From positions 62,001 to 126,000 of the forward strand of contig NZ_PEIB01000011.1 of the NCBI RefSeq assembly GCF_004116385.1: 64,000 nt of DNA, read 5' to 3'. Shown in pieces: positions 29,890 to 41,685 of this stretch. Source of the DNA: Veronia nyctiphanis (GTDB taxonomy: Bacteria; Pseudomonadota; Gammaproteobacteria; Enterobacterales; Vibrionaceae). Each line of letters opens with the position of its first letter. Positions within the stretch are counted from its first letter, which is position 1. The notes below the pieces were generated by a model. The model made no database searches, was not told the DNA's origin, and worked only from the letters and a program-made list of their open reading frames with translations. The translations under genes were made by a program, and so were the position numbers.

Positions 29890-30831
29890 TTAAGAAACCA
29901 TAGACAACAGATCATTATATTTAAGGCCTAATATAATATTCTTTGCATTAACCATTTGCCTTTCAGTGACGTTTTCTTTTGTCGTCAGCATATAGCTAAC
30001 CGGGTAGTAACCTTGTTCGTTTTTCTTATGTATGTGAGTGACGTTGGCACCAAACACCACTTTATCTTTGCCAATCTCTTGAACGAGCGTCAACGGAAAT
30101 GTTTTTAGGCCATCATTTAATGTGTCAAATTGACTTTCTGACGGGAATTCCTGAAATAATTGCAGAGCGATCCCTGCATTAACTGATGAGATAAATGCAC
30201 TGTTAAATCCTGAAGCATGGCAAAGCATGGCTATTGCCTCGTTGCTATAGCCCATATCGCCGAGCAGATCCCACAAGGTCCAGTATTTTACAGACTTACC
30301 TTGCCATTCGCATTGCTCACTAAATTTGTGCCAAAAGTCTTGCCCCACTTCAATCTCATTCGCAGCAAAATTCGGGTTGTTCTCAATGACGTTAGAAAAA
30401 AGGGTGACCAGCATAGACGATGGCGCAATCATGCGTTCTTTGACTGACAAGTAGTATGATTCCGCCCAGACTTTACATCCATTTATCTCGTTTCTCTTTT
30501 CACTTGACCTTGCTTCAAAGACAGACTTTGGCTCCTCAACACCCTCAAGTAACGAGCTATAGCGACTCATCAACCGATCCAAGATATTGACGGTACTTTG
30601 TGATGATGCTTGCTCTGGTGACGTCGTATTGGCTTTCCGTTCTAAGGAAGAGCCACTCGGGTTATCTCCTAGTTTGAATTTATCCAGCACCAATACCGTG
30701 CTAACGGGATTGTGTCTTACGGTTTGCCACGCACTGTAAAGACCTGATAATCCCGCGCCGATCACCAATGTATCGACGTAATCAGGGATGGTTGTACGCG
30801 CTTTATAGGCTAAAAGTGTCATGTCCTGCAT
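29890..30831 (-). CDS. FAD-dependent amine oxidase-like protein, truncated at the C-terminus
   Basis: A 313-residue flavoprotein fragment. The N-terminus has the FAD dinucleotide fold (VDTLVIGAGLSGLYSAWQ) of the amine oxidase/protoporphyrinogen oxidase superfamily, and the middle part shows the substrate-domain pattern and a second strand-turn (KNIILGLKYNDLLSMVS). Members of this superfamily are usually 450-500 residues; here the end is missing and no frame in the next 110 bases continues it. This break is therefore not cured by one base and looks like a real 3' deletion. Start ATG 30831 has GAGGA. It could still act with a partner, but a catalytic role is doubtful. Confidence 0.68.
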   Translation of the reverse strand: MQDMTLLAYKARTTIPDYVDTLVIGAGLSGLYSAWQTVRHNPVSTVLVLDKFKLGDNPSGSSLERKANTTSPEQASSQSTVNILDRLMSRYSSLLEGVEEPKSVFEARSSEKRNEINGCKVWAESYYLSVKERMIAPSSMLVTLFSNVIENNPNFAANEIEVGQDFWHKFSEQCEWQGKSVKYWTLWDLLGDMGYSNEAIAMLCHASGFNSAFISSVNAGIALQLFQEFPSESQFDTLNDGLKTFPLTLVQEIGKDKVVFGANVTHIHKKNEQGYYPVSYMLTTKENVTERQMVNAKNIILGLKYNDLLSMVS

Positions 30832-31149
30832 GATGAAATCCTCTGACGTTGCTTGCGTTCCTTACCACAGACTTCGCTCTGGAACTTTTATTTTCATTTT
30901 TTAACTGGAACCAATAGACTTCAAATGTAGAATAAATTAGACAATGCTCAAGTTTTGAGAAGTGTTTTTTTTCGTATATTTCATAAAATATTGTTTTTAT
31001 TGACTTTTAAGTATCATACGGAGCTGTTCTTGGTGTGCTCAATGTCACATTTTCAAGACTCGATATTTCTTTGAAAAAAGCCCTTTCCTTACACTCCTAA
31101 CATCTAAAATCCGTCACTTGTTAAAGTGGCAGCTGACAGGTAAATAGCA
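30832..31149. other. Divergent intergenic region
   Basis: About 320 AT-rich bases between the flavoprotein and the DSD1-like gene. No gene is seen; promoters are likely. Confidence 0.4.
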
Positions 31150-32255
31150 ATGACCTTGAATCAACTTGATACTCCCGCATTGATAGTCGATCTGACGCTG
31201 TTTGATGCGAACTTGAAAGAGATGCAATCACGCCTCAATGAGAAAGGGCTTAAGCTCAGACCACATACAAAAGCGCATAAGATCCCTGAACTGGCGTTAA
31301 GACAAATAGCGGAGGGTGCGGAAGGCATCTGTGTCGCAAAACTCGGCGAAGCGGAAGTGATGGCAAAAGGCGGTGTTAATGATATTTTAATCACCACACC
31401 GATTGCAGGTGAAAAAAAATATCAGCGGCTCATTGACCTTCATACCAATTACCCAGACGCGCGTTTTGTTCAAGTCATCGACAATCAGGCACACGTCACG
31501 GCGATTTCTAAGTTTGCCACTGCTGCCGATGTGAATGTCAGGCTTATGATTGAGGTGGAGAGCGGCCAACAACGGTGCGGAGTCATGCCAGATCAGACAC
31601 TTGTTGACCTCATTGAACTCATTGTTTCATCACCGAACGTCAATTACGAAGGCATCCAGGCATACAGTGGGCATCTTCAACATGTTAAAGGGTATGACGA
31701 GAGAAACCGCGTCGCTCGGCAGGCAGTTGAAGACGTTTTTGCTTTCATTAATCAAGAATTAATCCCTAAAGGCTTAGCCCCTGAAGTGATCAGCGGCGGC
31801 GGCACAGGCACTTATGAAGCCTATGAGGGGTTGGGATATACCGAAATCCAAGCGGGTTCATATATTTTTATGGATGCGTCTTACCAAAAAATCGGCGATG
31901 AAAACGATGCAGCAACCAACCATCAGTTTGCACCAGCCTCAAAGTATGGACAACCGTTATCAGCCGCCCCACCCCCTCACGAGCCGTGGTTGATGCAGGC
32001 ACCAAATGCCTTTCTGTTGATATGGGACCGGCCGAAGTCGATGAACGCTCAGATATCAGCTACGCCAGCGGCGGCGATGAACACGGGATCCTCCACTTAC
32101 CTGAAGGAGAAACTTTCGTCGATATCGGTAGGCAACTTCTCATGCTGCCAAGCCATTGTGACACCACGCTGAGTAATTTCGATAGGCTTTATGGCATCAG
32201 AAATGGCGAGGTTGTTGAGTCATGGTCTATTAAAGGCCGAGGCCGTAGCGACTGA
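31150..32255 (+). CDS. PLP enzyme of the DSD1/D-threonine aldolase family (frameshifted as read)
   Basis: A reconstructed 368-residue enzyme of fold type III. The N-terminal barrel starts LDTPALIVDLTLF and has the PLP lysine in LRPHTKAHKIPELA. The barrel continues with a glycine-rich phosphate site (ISGGGTGTYE). The C-terminal beta domain has EHGILHL and LPSHCDTT, the His and Cys that hold a divalent metal in D-serine dehydratase and D-threonine aldolase. One C is missing at 31937: adding it gives FAPALKVWTTVISRPTPSRAVVDAG. Expected chemistry is cleavage or dehydration of a D-3-hydroxy amino acid. Its substrate is not certain. A hairpin terminator follows, so the amidohydrolase next to it is a separate unit. 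Confidence 0.85.
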
Positions 32256-32277
32256 TTATTTTCTTATCCCCACTCTG

Positions 32278-32303
32278 ACAGGTCTTTAACGAGACCTGTT
32301 TTA
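32278..32303 (+). terminator. Rho-independent terminator
   Basis: ACAGGTCT and AGACCTGT form an 8-bp stem with a TTAACG loop and a T run. It ends the DSD1-like gene. Confidence 0.75.
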
Positions 32304-32503
32304 CATCAACAAATGTCCAGTCATCTCAGCTTTAACACCAAAAAATCGAAGGGAATTGTATACAATTTCACTGTCGCTAACTCTCTCATGCAAATGATCT
32401 CACCAAAAGTTTTGAAGCATAGAGCGTGAATACGACACATTGAGTGCATACAGGTTTGACTACACTTTAGAGAGTGTTTTTCAGTGAGACAGGGAGAGAT
32501 AGG

Positions 32504-33851
32504 ATGGCGACACTATGGATAAAGTCACCACTGGCGATTTGGACTGGCAACAACGATGATGCAAGCGGTGGTTTCGTTGTTGATGGGGACAAAATCGTTG
32601 AGCTCGTCGCGAGCGGCGGTGCGCCTTCCTGCCATTTTGATGACGTCTTCGATGCATCACAACACGTTATTTTGCCGGGCCTGATTAACGCACATCATCA
32701 CTTTTATCAAACCCTGACCCGCGCCTACCCAGACGCACTTGATAAAGAACTTTTTCATTGGCTGAAGGCCTTGTATCCAGTTTGGGCAGGTCTTGACGAA
32801 GAAATGATGAGGTTATCAACGCAGCTCGCTTCCGTCGAATTACTGTTATCAGGGTGCACAACAGCATCAGATCACCACTACCTCATCCCTCATGGGCTGG
32901 AACACGCCATTGATATTCAGGTGCAAGAAACCGAGAAACTCGGATTACGCACAGTGCTCACACGCGGGTCTATGAGCTTGGTAAAGACCAAGGAGGCTTC
33001 CGCCTCGTCATACCATTCAAACAGAGCAACAAATACTGGATGACAGCCTTCGTCTCATTGATTCTTATCATCAAGCAAGTCACGGTGCAATGACACAAAT
33101 TGCCCTTGCGCCCTGCTCACCTTTTTCAGTCACCACAGATTTGATGAAAGAAACTGCCAAGTTGGCTGCGGATAAACAGGTGATGGTGCATACCCATTTA
33201 TGTGAAACGGAAGATGAAGAAGCGTTCTGTCTTGAGAAATTTGGTATGCGGCCCGTTGATTATCTTGAGCACGTTGGCTGGTTGAACAGTCGTACATGGT
33301 TAGCCCATGGCATCCATTTTAATGAAGAAGAGATCTTTCGCCTCGGTGCAGCGGGTGTAGGCATATGCCACTGCCCAAGTTCAAATATGATGTTGGCCTC
33401 TGGGATTTGCCGTAACCTCGAACTGGAGGCTGCAGGCGCAAATATTGGCCTTGGTGTTGATGGCTCAGCCTCTAACGATGGTTCAAACCTCGTCAACGAG
33501 TTACGCATGGCTACATATATACAACGGTTGCGTTATGGCTCGGCAAAAATAAGTCATTTAGACGCGTTCAGGTGGGCGACCAAAGGCTCAGCAGCGTGTC
33601 TTGGCAGAACCGATATTGGCGAGCTACAGGCAGGAAAAATGGCTGATATTGCCATGTTCAAACTCGACGACATTCGCTTTTCCGGCAGCCATGACCCACT
33701 GGCTGCATTGGTACTTTGTGGTGCACAACACGCAGACAGGGTAATGGTGAACGGAGCTTGGCGCGTTGAGGATGGACCGTCAATCAACTTGACGTCAATT
33801 CACTCATCCATCAGCATCGAGCGGCAGCGAAAAGACTTGCCAGCAAAATGA
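32504..33851 (+). CDS. Amidohydrolase, 8-oxoguanine deaminase-like (two frameshifts as read)
   Basis: A reconstructed protein of about 449 residues in the amidohydrolase superfamily (metal-dependent TIM barrel). Motifs in order: LPGLINAHHHFYQTLTRAYP, SDHHYL, VHTHLCETEDEEAF, WLAHGIHF, and GLGVDGSASNDGSN. The order and the spacing fit 8-oxoguanine deaminase and hydroxydechloroatrazine ethylaminohydrolase, so it probably deaminates a purine-like ring. ATG 32504 has AGGGAGAGATAGG before it. Two G bases are missing at 32980 and 32995; adding both gives MSLGKDQGGLPPRHTIQTEQQ. It is followed by a gap of 276 bases to the MoxR operon. It may belong to purine salvage or removal of oxidised guanine. Confidence 0.87.
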
Positions 33852-33913
33852 GCCAAGCTAAATAGGCGATTGTCAGTTTGTAGGCCATCCCGGCTCATAT
33901 CTCCAGACATAAT

Positions 33914-33948
33914 GGGTCAAATACGTATCACTGCCGTCAGTTTGACCC
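33914..33948 (+). repeat. Inverted repeat, possible terminator
   Basis: GGGTCAAA and TTTGACCC form an 8-bp stem with a 19-base loop; only a weak T tract follows. It could end the amidohydrolase transcript or act as an operator for the MoxR operon 180 bases downstream. Confidence 0.4.
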
Positions 33949-34127
33949 GCTAAACTTTTACCATAATCTCACTGAGACACAGAGCCTCTTGACCTCCCTC
34001 TACAGTATTTTGTAAAAAATAAGCCGTTTATTTTACGTCAGCCCCGAACTTTCGACTCTTTCGTGACTCCAAAGAAAGCCGAAGCGTTCGTGTTAGGCAT
34101 ATTCAGAGTCAAAAATAATAGGATTAA

Positions 34128-35096
34128 ATGTTTCAGCTTATGTTGGTGAATCTGTTTCAACGGCTAAATGCCTATCTCGAAAGTCAGGTTATCGGTCAGC
34201 CTGAACTGGTTAAAGAACTTCTTATCGCACTGTTGGCGGACGGTCATATTTTGGTCGAAGGTCCGCCTGGCCTTGCTAAGACACGGGCCGTTAAAGTCTT
34301 ATCTGACTGTATCGAAGGCGACTTTCATCGCATTCAGTTCACACCTGACTTACTGCCTGCTGACCTGACTGGTACTGACATCTTCCGCCCGGAAACAGGC
34401 GATTTCAGTTTTCAAAAAGGGCCGATTTTTAACGCACTGATCCTCGCCGATGAGATCAACCGTGCACCGGCGAAAGTGCAGGCTGCCATGCTCGAAGCCA
34501 TGGCGGAAAAGCAAGTTACGGCAGGTGGTAAAACTCACACATTACCAGAGCTTTTCCTCGTCATGGCCACACAAAATCCGATTGAGCAAGAAGGCACTTA
34601 TCCGTTGCCGGAAGCGCAACTAGACCGCTTTCTCATGCAACTGAACGTGAGCTTCCCCGGTGAAGAAAGCGAACTCGCGATTTTACGGCTTAATCGTGGT
34701 GAGGCGTTGGGCGAAACAGCCGCTGACACTGTTCATATCTCTCAGCCTGAGATTTTTGAGGCGCGTAAGGCAGTGCTGACTATCCATATGGCAGAAGATG
34801 TTGAGCGGTATATTATCCGTCTTTCTATGGCAACCAGAGAGCCCGGACGCTACAGCGACAAACTCGATAGCTGGTTACAAATGGGAGTAAGTCCTCGGGC
34901 TACACTGGCACTCGATCGATGTGCCCGTGCTCATGCTTGGTTGAGTGGTCGTGATTATGTCACGCCAGAAGACGTGCAAAAAATGGCTTACCCAGTCTTG
35001 CGCCACCGTCTTCTGCTGAGCTATGAAGCTCAAGCAGAAGGTATTCAGGCTGACTTACTGATTGATGAACTGTTGAATCAGGTCGCCGCAGTATGA
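34128..35096 (+). CDS. MoxR-type AAA+ ATPase
   Basis: A 322-residue AAA+ ATPase. Walker A is EGPPGLAKT; Walker B is LILADEINRAP with the typical MoxR sequence PAKVQAAMLEAMAEKQ; sensor 1 is FLVMATQNP. MoxR proteins are chaperone-like and often work with VWA-domain proteins coded next to them, as here: DUF58, DUF4381, BatA, BatB and BatD follow. ATG 34128 has AGGA nearby; ATG 34140 is an alternative. Its stop overlaps the DUF58 start by 4 bases (ATGA). In several bacteria this operon contributes to stress tolerance and cell envelope function. Confidence 0.93.
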   Translation: MFQLMLVNLFQRLNAYLESQVIGQPELVKELLIALLADGHILVEGPPGLAKTRAVKVLSDCIEGDFHRIQFTPDLLPADLTGTDIFRPETGDFSFQKGPIFNALILADEINRAPAKVQAAMLEAMAEKQVTAGGKTHTLPELFLVMATQNPIEQEGTYPLPEAQLDRFLMQLNVSFPGEESELAILRLNRGEALGETAADTVHISQPEIFEARKAVLTIHMAEDVERYIIRLSMATREPGRYSDKLDSWLQMGVSPRATLALDRCARAHAWLSGRDYVTPEDVQKMAYPVLRHRLLLSYEAQAEGIQADLLIDELLNQVAAV

Positions 35097-36067
35097 CACA
35101 AGAGCAACAACTTCCACGTTACAGTGACGGGGTGACCTTGTCTTTACCTGAAATGCTGCAATACAAAAGCCAAACCATACGTTGGCTTCCTCCCGCAAAA
35201 AGCGTGTGGTCACAGATGAGCGGCCAACACAGGAGTTCCGCCAAAGGGCGCGGAATGAATTTTGCCGAAGTGCGATTGTATCAGGCGGGTGACGATATTC
35301 GTGCTATCGATTGGCGTGTTACCGCAAGAACGGGCAAAGCCCACACGAAACTGTTTAGCGAAGAGCGCGAACAACCCGTTATGTTGATGGTAGATCTTAG
35401 CGCTTCGATGCAATTTGGCTCTAAGCTATTACTGAAATCCGTTCAGGCAGCACATTTTGCAAGCTTACTCAGTTGGATAGCTGTTGGCGAGAAAGACAGA
35501 GTTGGAACCGTCATATCGAACGGTTTGTCTTTGAGAGATTGTAAACCTACCGCGCGTCAACAAGGGCCTTTGAATGTCATCAATACGCTGATTGAGGCGC
35601 AACAAGAGGTTCAGCAAGAACACCGAGAGCAGCATGAAAAACACACCTTCTCCAAGGCATTGCAGCACCTTCATCACCTCTGCCCCAAGGGGAGTGAAAT
35701 AGTCATTATCAGCGACTTTCAGTCACTCAACGATAATGACAGACTGACGCTCAGCCGCATGCGACAGCATAACCGCATTCAATTCGTCCGGATCAGTGAT
35801 CCTCTTGAACGAGGCCAAACGGACTTCAGAGGAACAGAACAAGTCAGTGACCGCAAACAGTCTGCATGGCTTGATTTCTCATCAGCAAGAACCCGCAGTC
35901 GATTCAGTCTCCATTTTCAGCAACATCAGGATTTCATCAAAGATATGGCGCGCGCTCTTGCCATTCCAGTGCACTCTCTCTCGGCAGCAGAGCCGCTTCT
36001 GGCCCAACTGACATCTGGCTTGTCGAATAAAGTGGCAACAACGCAGACAAGAGGTAAACCGATGTGA
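35093..36067 (+). CDS. DUF58 protein
   Basis: A 324-residue protein of the DUF58 family. The hallmark block GRGMNFAEVRLYQAGDDIRAIDWRVTARTGKAHTKLFSEER is followed by a VWA-like domain with the MIDAS-type motif VDLSASM and later VIISDFQ. DUF58 proteins interact with MoxR ATPases and are almost always coded beside them. Here the start overlaps the moxR stop, and the stop overlaps the GTG start of the next gene. It has no membrane segment and is probably a cytosolic or peripheral partner. Confidence 0.93.
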   Translation: MTQEQQLPRYSDGVTLSLPEMLQYKSQTIRWLPPAKSVWSQMSGQHRSSAKGRGMNFAEVRLYQAGDDIRAIDWRVTARTGKAHTKLFSEEREQPVMLMVDLSASMQFGSKLLLKSVQAAHFASLLSWIAVGEKDRVGTVISNGLSLRDCKPTARQQGPLNVINTLIEAQQEVQQEHREQHEKHTFSKALQHLHHLCPKGSEIVIISDFQSLNDNDRLTLSRMRQHNRIQFVRISDPLERGQTDFRGTEQVSDRKQSAWLDFSSARTRSRFSLHFQQHQDFIKDMARALAIPVHSLSAAEPLLAQLTSGLSNKVATTQTRGKPM

Positions 36068-36584
36068 GTCAGGATATAAAAACCACGCCTCTTCCCCTGG
36101 CTGACATTCACCTCGTTGATGCGCCTACGTACTGGCCATTAGCATGGGGCTGGTGGCTGGTATTCGTCGTTGCAGTTGTACTTATTGTCATTGCTATTAT
36201 TAGGTTCAGAAAAAATACTAGAAACAGGGCCGCGCAACGACAGGCCCTCCAGCAGCTTGACGGCCTAAATTCTTCAAACGGGCTGACAGCGGTCAATGAA
36301 TTACTTAGAAAAGCCGCGCTTAGCTATTTTCCTCGCGACCATGTAGCAAAACTCTCAGGTCACAACTGGCTGGCTTTTTTGGATACGACTCAAGGTAATT
36401 CGTCTTCCTTTACTGACTTATCAGAGACTTGGCGCAAAGGGCTATTCTCGTCAGAATCACTCTCTGAGGAAGAATTCAGACAATGCCATGACGTAGCCAG
36501 GAAATGGCTGAAACACGCCCTTCCGCCGGCAAAAAGCAATCAGGGCGTATACCGGGAGAAAGTTGCCGGAGGCAGAATGTTTGA
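36064..36584 (+). CDS. DUF4381 membrane protein (stop codon lost by a probable frameshift)
   Basis: A protein of about 170 residues. It starts with GTG 36064, overlapping the stop of the DUF58 gene. An N-terminal TM segment (PLAWGWWLVFVVAVVLIVIAIIRF) follows the usual LADIHLVDAPTYWPLAWGWW opening of the DUF4381 family, with a helical C-terminal half (NELLRKAALSYFPRDHVAKLSG). In the read the frame runs on into batA without a stop. One more A in the run near 36531 would switch the frame to a TGA at 36582-36584, overlapping the batA start by 8 bases. I give this end as probable. The protein belongs to the MoxR/Bat complex. Confidence 0.72.
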
Positions 36585-37530
36585 GTTCGCATGGCCACTG
36601 GCATTTGTATTGTTGCCTCTGCCACTGTTGGTTTATTTCTTTGTTAAACCGATTGTACGTCAGGCACCGATAACGCTTCCCAGCCTCCCTTCGGGATTGG
36701 CTGAACGACAGCCCGGCACAATTTGGCGAAAAGCGCTCATGGCACTTTTCTGGTTTGCACTTGTTGCGGCCTGCGCGCGACCCGTTTGGTTTGGCGATCC
36801 GGTTGATATCAACCAGAACACCGAGACCTGATGTTGACCATTGATTTGTCTTTGTCGATGGAAACCGAGGACATGAAAACAACTGCTGGGATGACTGACC
36901 GACTATCTGCGGTAAAAACTGTTGTCAGTGATTTCATCAAGCAACGTCCCGGTGACCGCCTTGGTCTGGTTGTTTTTGGCGAGCATGCCTACCTACAAAC
37001 CCCGCTGACCTTTGACAGACAAACTGTTCAGGAGCAACTTGAGCGCACCATAGCCGGAATGATTGGTAACAGCACATCTATTGGTGAAGGGCTTGGCATT
37101 GCCACGAAAACCTTTATCGATAGCGACGCCCCTCAACGGGTGATTATCCTGCTCAGTGATGGGGCAAATACATCCGGCGTGCTCGACCCGATAGAAGCCG
37201 CCGAACTGGCTAAAGAACACAATGTCACGATCTACACAGTGGGTGTAGGTGCCGACGAAATACTTCATCGCAGTTTCTTTGGCACAGAACGTATCAACCC
37301 CTCACGTGATCTCGATGAGGCCACACTGACAAAAATTGCTGCTCTGACAGGAGGAAAGTACTTCCGTGCCCGTAACCCAAAAGAATTAGAGAACATCTAT
37401 CAGCTCATCAACCAGCTAGAGCCAGTCAACACCGCCGAGCAAACATGGAGACCCAGAGACGAGCTTTTCCGTTATCCATTGACAGTCGCGCTTGTTCTTT
37501 CTGTTTTCATCGTGTTGTTAAGGAGACAAT

Positions 37531-37538
<8 letters not shown>
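36577..37538 (+). CDS. batA: BatA-type VWA membrane protein (frameshifted as read)
   Basis: A 320-residue inner-membrane VWA protein. It starts MFEFAWPLAFVLLPLPLLVYFF (ATG 36577, ribosome binding site GGAGG), has a second TM helix (ALMALFWFALVAACARP), then a VWA domain with MIDAS motif IDLSLSM, TSIGEGLGIA and ILLSDGAN, and a last TM helix (PLTVALVLSVFIVLL). One C is missing at 36819: restoring it gives NQNHRDLMLTIDLS. The order of genes and this plan match BatA of aerotolerance operons, hence the symbol. The end overlaps the start of batB (ATGGCTGA). Confidence 0.88.
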
Positions 37539-39429
<1,891 letters not shown>

Positions 39430-39437
39430 TCAGACAC

Positions 39438-41087
39438 ATGAAAGGATTTTATAACAACGTGAAAAAGTCACATTTTTTCAAAACGTTTTTACTTTTTGTC
39501 TTATTTGCCTTTGCAGGCATGTCGAATGCCCGTGCACTGGAGGCGGTCGCTACGGTCAGTGACAACCCCGTCTCCGTCAATCAAGTCTTTGAGCTGACGG
39601 TGACTGTCAACGGCAATGTTGATTCTGACAGCTTAGACATATCCTCGCTTAAGCAGGATTTTCAGGTCGGTAGACCCAGTGTTTCAAGCGCCACAAACTG
39701 GATTAATGGTGAGTTTTCACAAAATGTGACCTGGAAAATAGGTCTGGCTGCGCGTAAAGAAGGGACGTTTACGATCCCCTCACTCGATATATCCGGTGCT
39801 AAAACAACCCCCATCAGGGTAAAGGTAAAAAAAGCCAACATTAACGCTACGCAACAATTAGATATTCAGATAGAGACATCACTTGAAAGAACGACACTTT
39901 ATGTGGGTGAAAGTACACGTTATCAGCTCCGTATTTTTATCGCTGAAAACCTACAAGAAGCGAGCCTGACGGCACCTTCCGCGCCCGGGCTCAGTGTCGA
40001 ACAGATCGGCGAAGATCAAAGACAGGATGTCGTGAAAAACGGCAAGCGCTACTTGATGATAACGCGTACCTATCAGGTAACGCCGCAAGTGGATGGAACA
40101 ATGACGATCACGGGCTCACAGCTCATAGGCAGTGTCGTCCGGCAAGGCAGACGATTTGGCTCTTCAGTCAATATCCCTGTTGACCGCAAATCAGACGACA
40201 TTACATTATCCGTCGCACCGATCCCTGCGTCCTTCAAAGGGCTTTGGTTACCGACCCCTGACCTCAATCTACTTCAGGATTGGCAACCAGAATCAACCAC
40301 CGTTGCAGCCGGAGAGCCGATCACACGTATTATCACACTCAGGGTTAAAAACGTCAGTCAGAGCCGTCTTCCTGATATTAAACTGAGCTATCCAGACAGT
40401 GTGCGTGTTTATGACGAAAAACCAATATATGGTGATGAAGATGGCTACACCATCATGACACTTAAGCAAGTCATTATCCCAAAGTCAGAGGGAAGCATAA
40501 CACTGCCCGGCCTGGTTATTCCCTGGTGGGACACTGTTTCAGGGACAGAAAAGAGCAGCGAGATCTCCCCACTGACACTCACGGTCACTCCGGCCAAAGA
40601 ACAAAGCTTACCGACGGTGGGCACCAGCCCTGTTCAAGTGGCACCTCAAACACAAAACGTCAATGATGTAGTGACAATCGTTGATGCAGGTATTTGGCCC
40701 TATGTGAGCGCCCTTCTCGGTGTTTTGTGGCTGGCCACTGCCACAGGCTGGGTTGTTACCAGCCGCCGTCAGCGCATTGATTCACCGGACTTTTCCTTTA
40801 ATGCTCCAACCAGATCGGAAAATTTGTTTGACGCTGTAAAAGAGAATCATCCTATTCAGATTCAGAATGCTTATAAACGCTGGCGGCAAGATAACCATCC
40901 TAAGAAAATTAAAGATAGCGTTAAGCACGAAATAGAAAAAATGAATGCCTCGATGTACAGCAAAGAGACCACATCTTGGGACAACAAAAAACTCTTGGAG
41001 ATGCTTGAAAAAAGTAATGGAAAGAAGCTTCAAGAAAATCGTACGGATACGGATTTAGCACCTCTGGTGCCATCTAATAACCGCTGA
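39438..41087 (+). CDS. batD: BatD family protein
   Basis: A 549-residue protein with a signal peptide ending in SNARA. The periplasmic part starts AVATVSDNPVSVNQVFELTVTVNG, the usual first strand pair of BatD (oxygen tolerance) proteins, and has three Ig-like beta domains with blocks such as ITRTYQVTPQVDGTMTI and GSITLPGLVIPWWDT. One TM helix lies near residue 420 (GIWPYVSALLGVLWLATATGWVV), then a helical cytosolic tail. It starts 8 bases after the batB stop, as the last gene of the operon. BatD is found with BatA/B, but its own biochemical role is unknown. Confidence 0.9.
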   Translation: MKGFYNNVKKSHFFKTFLLFVLFAFAGMSNARALEAVATVSDNPVSVNQVFELTVTVNGNVDSDSLDISSLKQDFQVGRPSVSSATNWINGEFSQNVTWKIGLAARKEGTFTIPSLDISGAKTTPIRVKVKKANINATQQLDIQIETSLERTTLYVGESTRYQLRIFIAENLQEASLTAPSAPGLSVEQIGEDQRQDVVKNGKRYLMITRTYQVTPQVDGTMTITGSQLIGSVVRQGRRFGSSVNIPVDRKSDDITLSVAPIPASFKGLWLPTPDLNLLQDWQPESTTVAAGEPITRIITLRVKNVSQSRLPDIKLSYPDSVRVYDEKPIYGDEDGYTIMTLKQVIIPKSEGSITLPGLVIPWWDTVSGTEKSSEISPLTLTVTPAKEQSLPTVGTSPVQVAPQTQNVNDVVTIVDAGIWPYVSALLGVLWLATATGWVVTSRRQRIDSPDFSFNAPTRSENLFDAVKENHPIQIQNAYKRWRQDNHPKKIKDSVKHEIEKMNASMYSKETTSWDNKKLLEMLEKSNGKKLQENRTDTDLAPLVPSNNR

Positions 41088-41098
41088 GTGGGATGACG

Positions 41099-41126
41099 AA
41101 AAGGCAGGGACCTCATCCGCCTTTTG
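41099..41126 (+). terminator. Probable terminator of the MoxR/Bat operon
   Basis: AAAAGGC and GCCTTTT pair around a 13-base loop. The stem is weak, but the T tract and the place just after batD support it. Confidence 0.5.
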
Positions 41127-41177
41127 TTTTGACCACTCAGGTATTGTTTTGAAAATCAGAAATACGTACGAGGAAAC

Positions 41178-41627
41178 ATGAAGAGACAAATTGGCTTCAC
41201 ATTGATTGAATTGGTTGTCGTCATTGTGCTGACAAGCATTTTGGCTGTCACTGCCGCCCCCAAATTCCTCAACCTTGGGAACGACGCTAACGAGGCTGAT
41301 CTGCAGAGCTTAAAAGGTACAATAATCGATGCGGCTAATATCGTGCATTCCAAAGCAATACTGGAAGGAAAAACTAAACAGAAACTTACACGTTTGGCAG
41401 ATGGCACACAGGTGCATTTCGGATGGCCAACAGGCACAGGAGAAGGCGAGAGCATTCTTAATGTGATCGATGGTTTGGAAACAGGATGGAAAATAAACAA
41501 GTACGCTGATGTCCAATCGGAGGAGTTTTACCTTAGCAGCAACCTAAAACGGTGCGTCAAATACGAAACAGAACCTAGCTGGATCCCGCCATTAGTTGAA
41601 GTTGTCGACTGTAGGCATCTTACTTAA
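41178..41627 (+). CDS. Type IV prepilin-like protein (MshA-like pseudopilin)
   Basis: A 149-residue prepilin. The N-terminus [31 protein letters not shown] has the class III signal: prepilin peptidase would cut after Gly6 and methylate the Phe; Glu5 of the mature protein is present. The rest resembles MSHA-type minor pilins, with a Cys near the end that may make a disulfide with the other late Cys (RCVKY...VDCRHLT). It is alone: no assembly ATPase, platform or peptidase gene lies here, so it must use a system coded elsewhere. The gene is enclosed by a small gap after batD and a strong terminator, so it is a separate unit. Confidence 0.85.
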   Translation: MKRQIGFTLIELVVVIVLTSILAVTAAPKFLNLGNDANEADLQSLKGTIIDAANIVHSKAILEGKTKQKLTRLADGTQVHFGWPTGTGEGESILNVIDGLETGWKINKYADVQSEEFYLSSNLKRCVKYETEPSWIPPLVEVVDCRHLT

Positions 41628-41670
41628 ATGGGTAATAAAAAGCCGCTTAAAGCGGCTTTTTATTACCCAT
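41628..41670. terminator. Very strong bidirectional terminator (perfect 19-bp stem)
   Basis: ATGGGTAATAAAAAGCCGC and its exact complement flank a TTAAA loop. It ends the prepilin gene and the leftward DUF4377 lipoprotein gene. Confidence 0.93.
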
Positions 41671-41685
41671 TATTCAGCAGCATCA

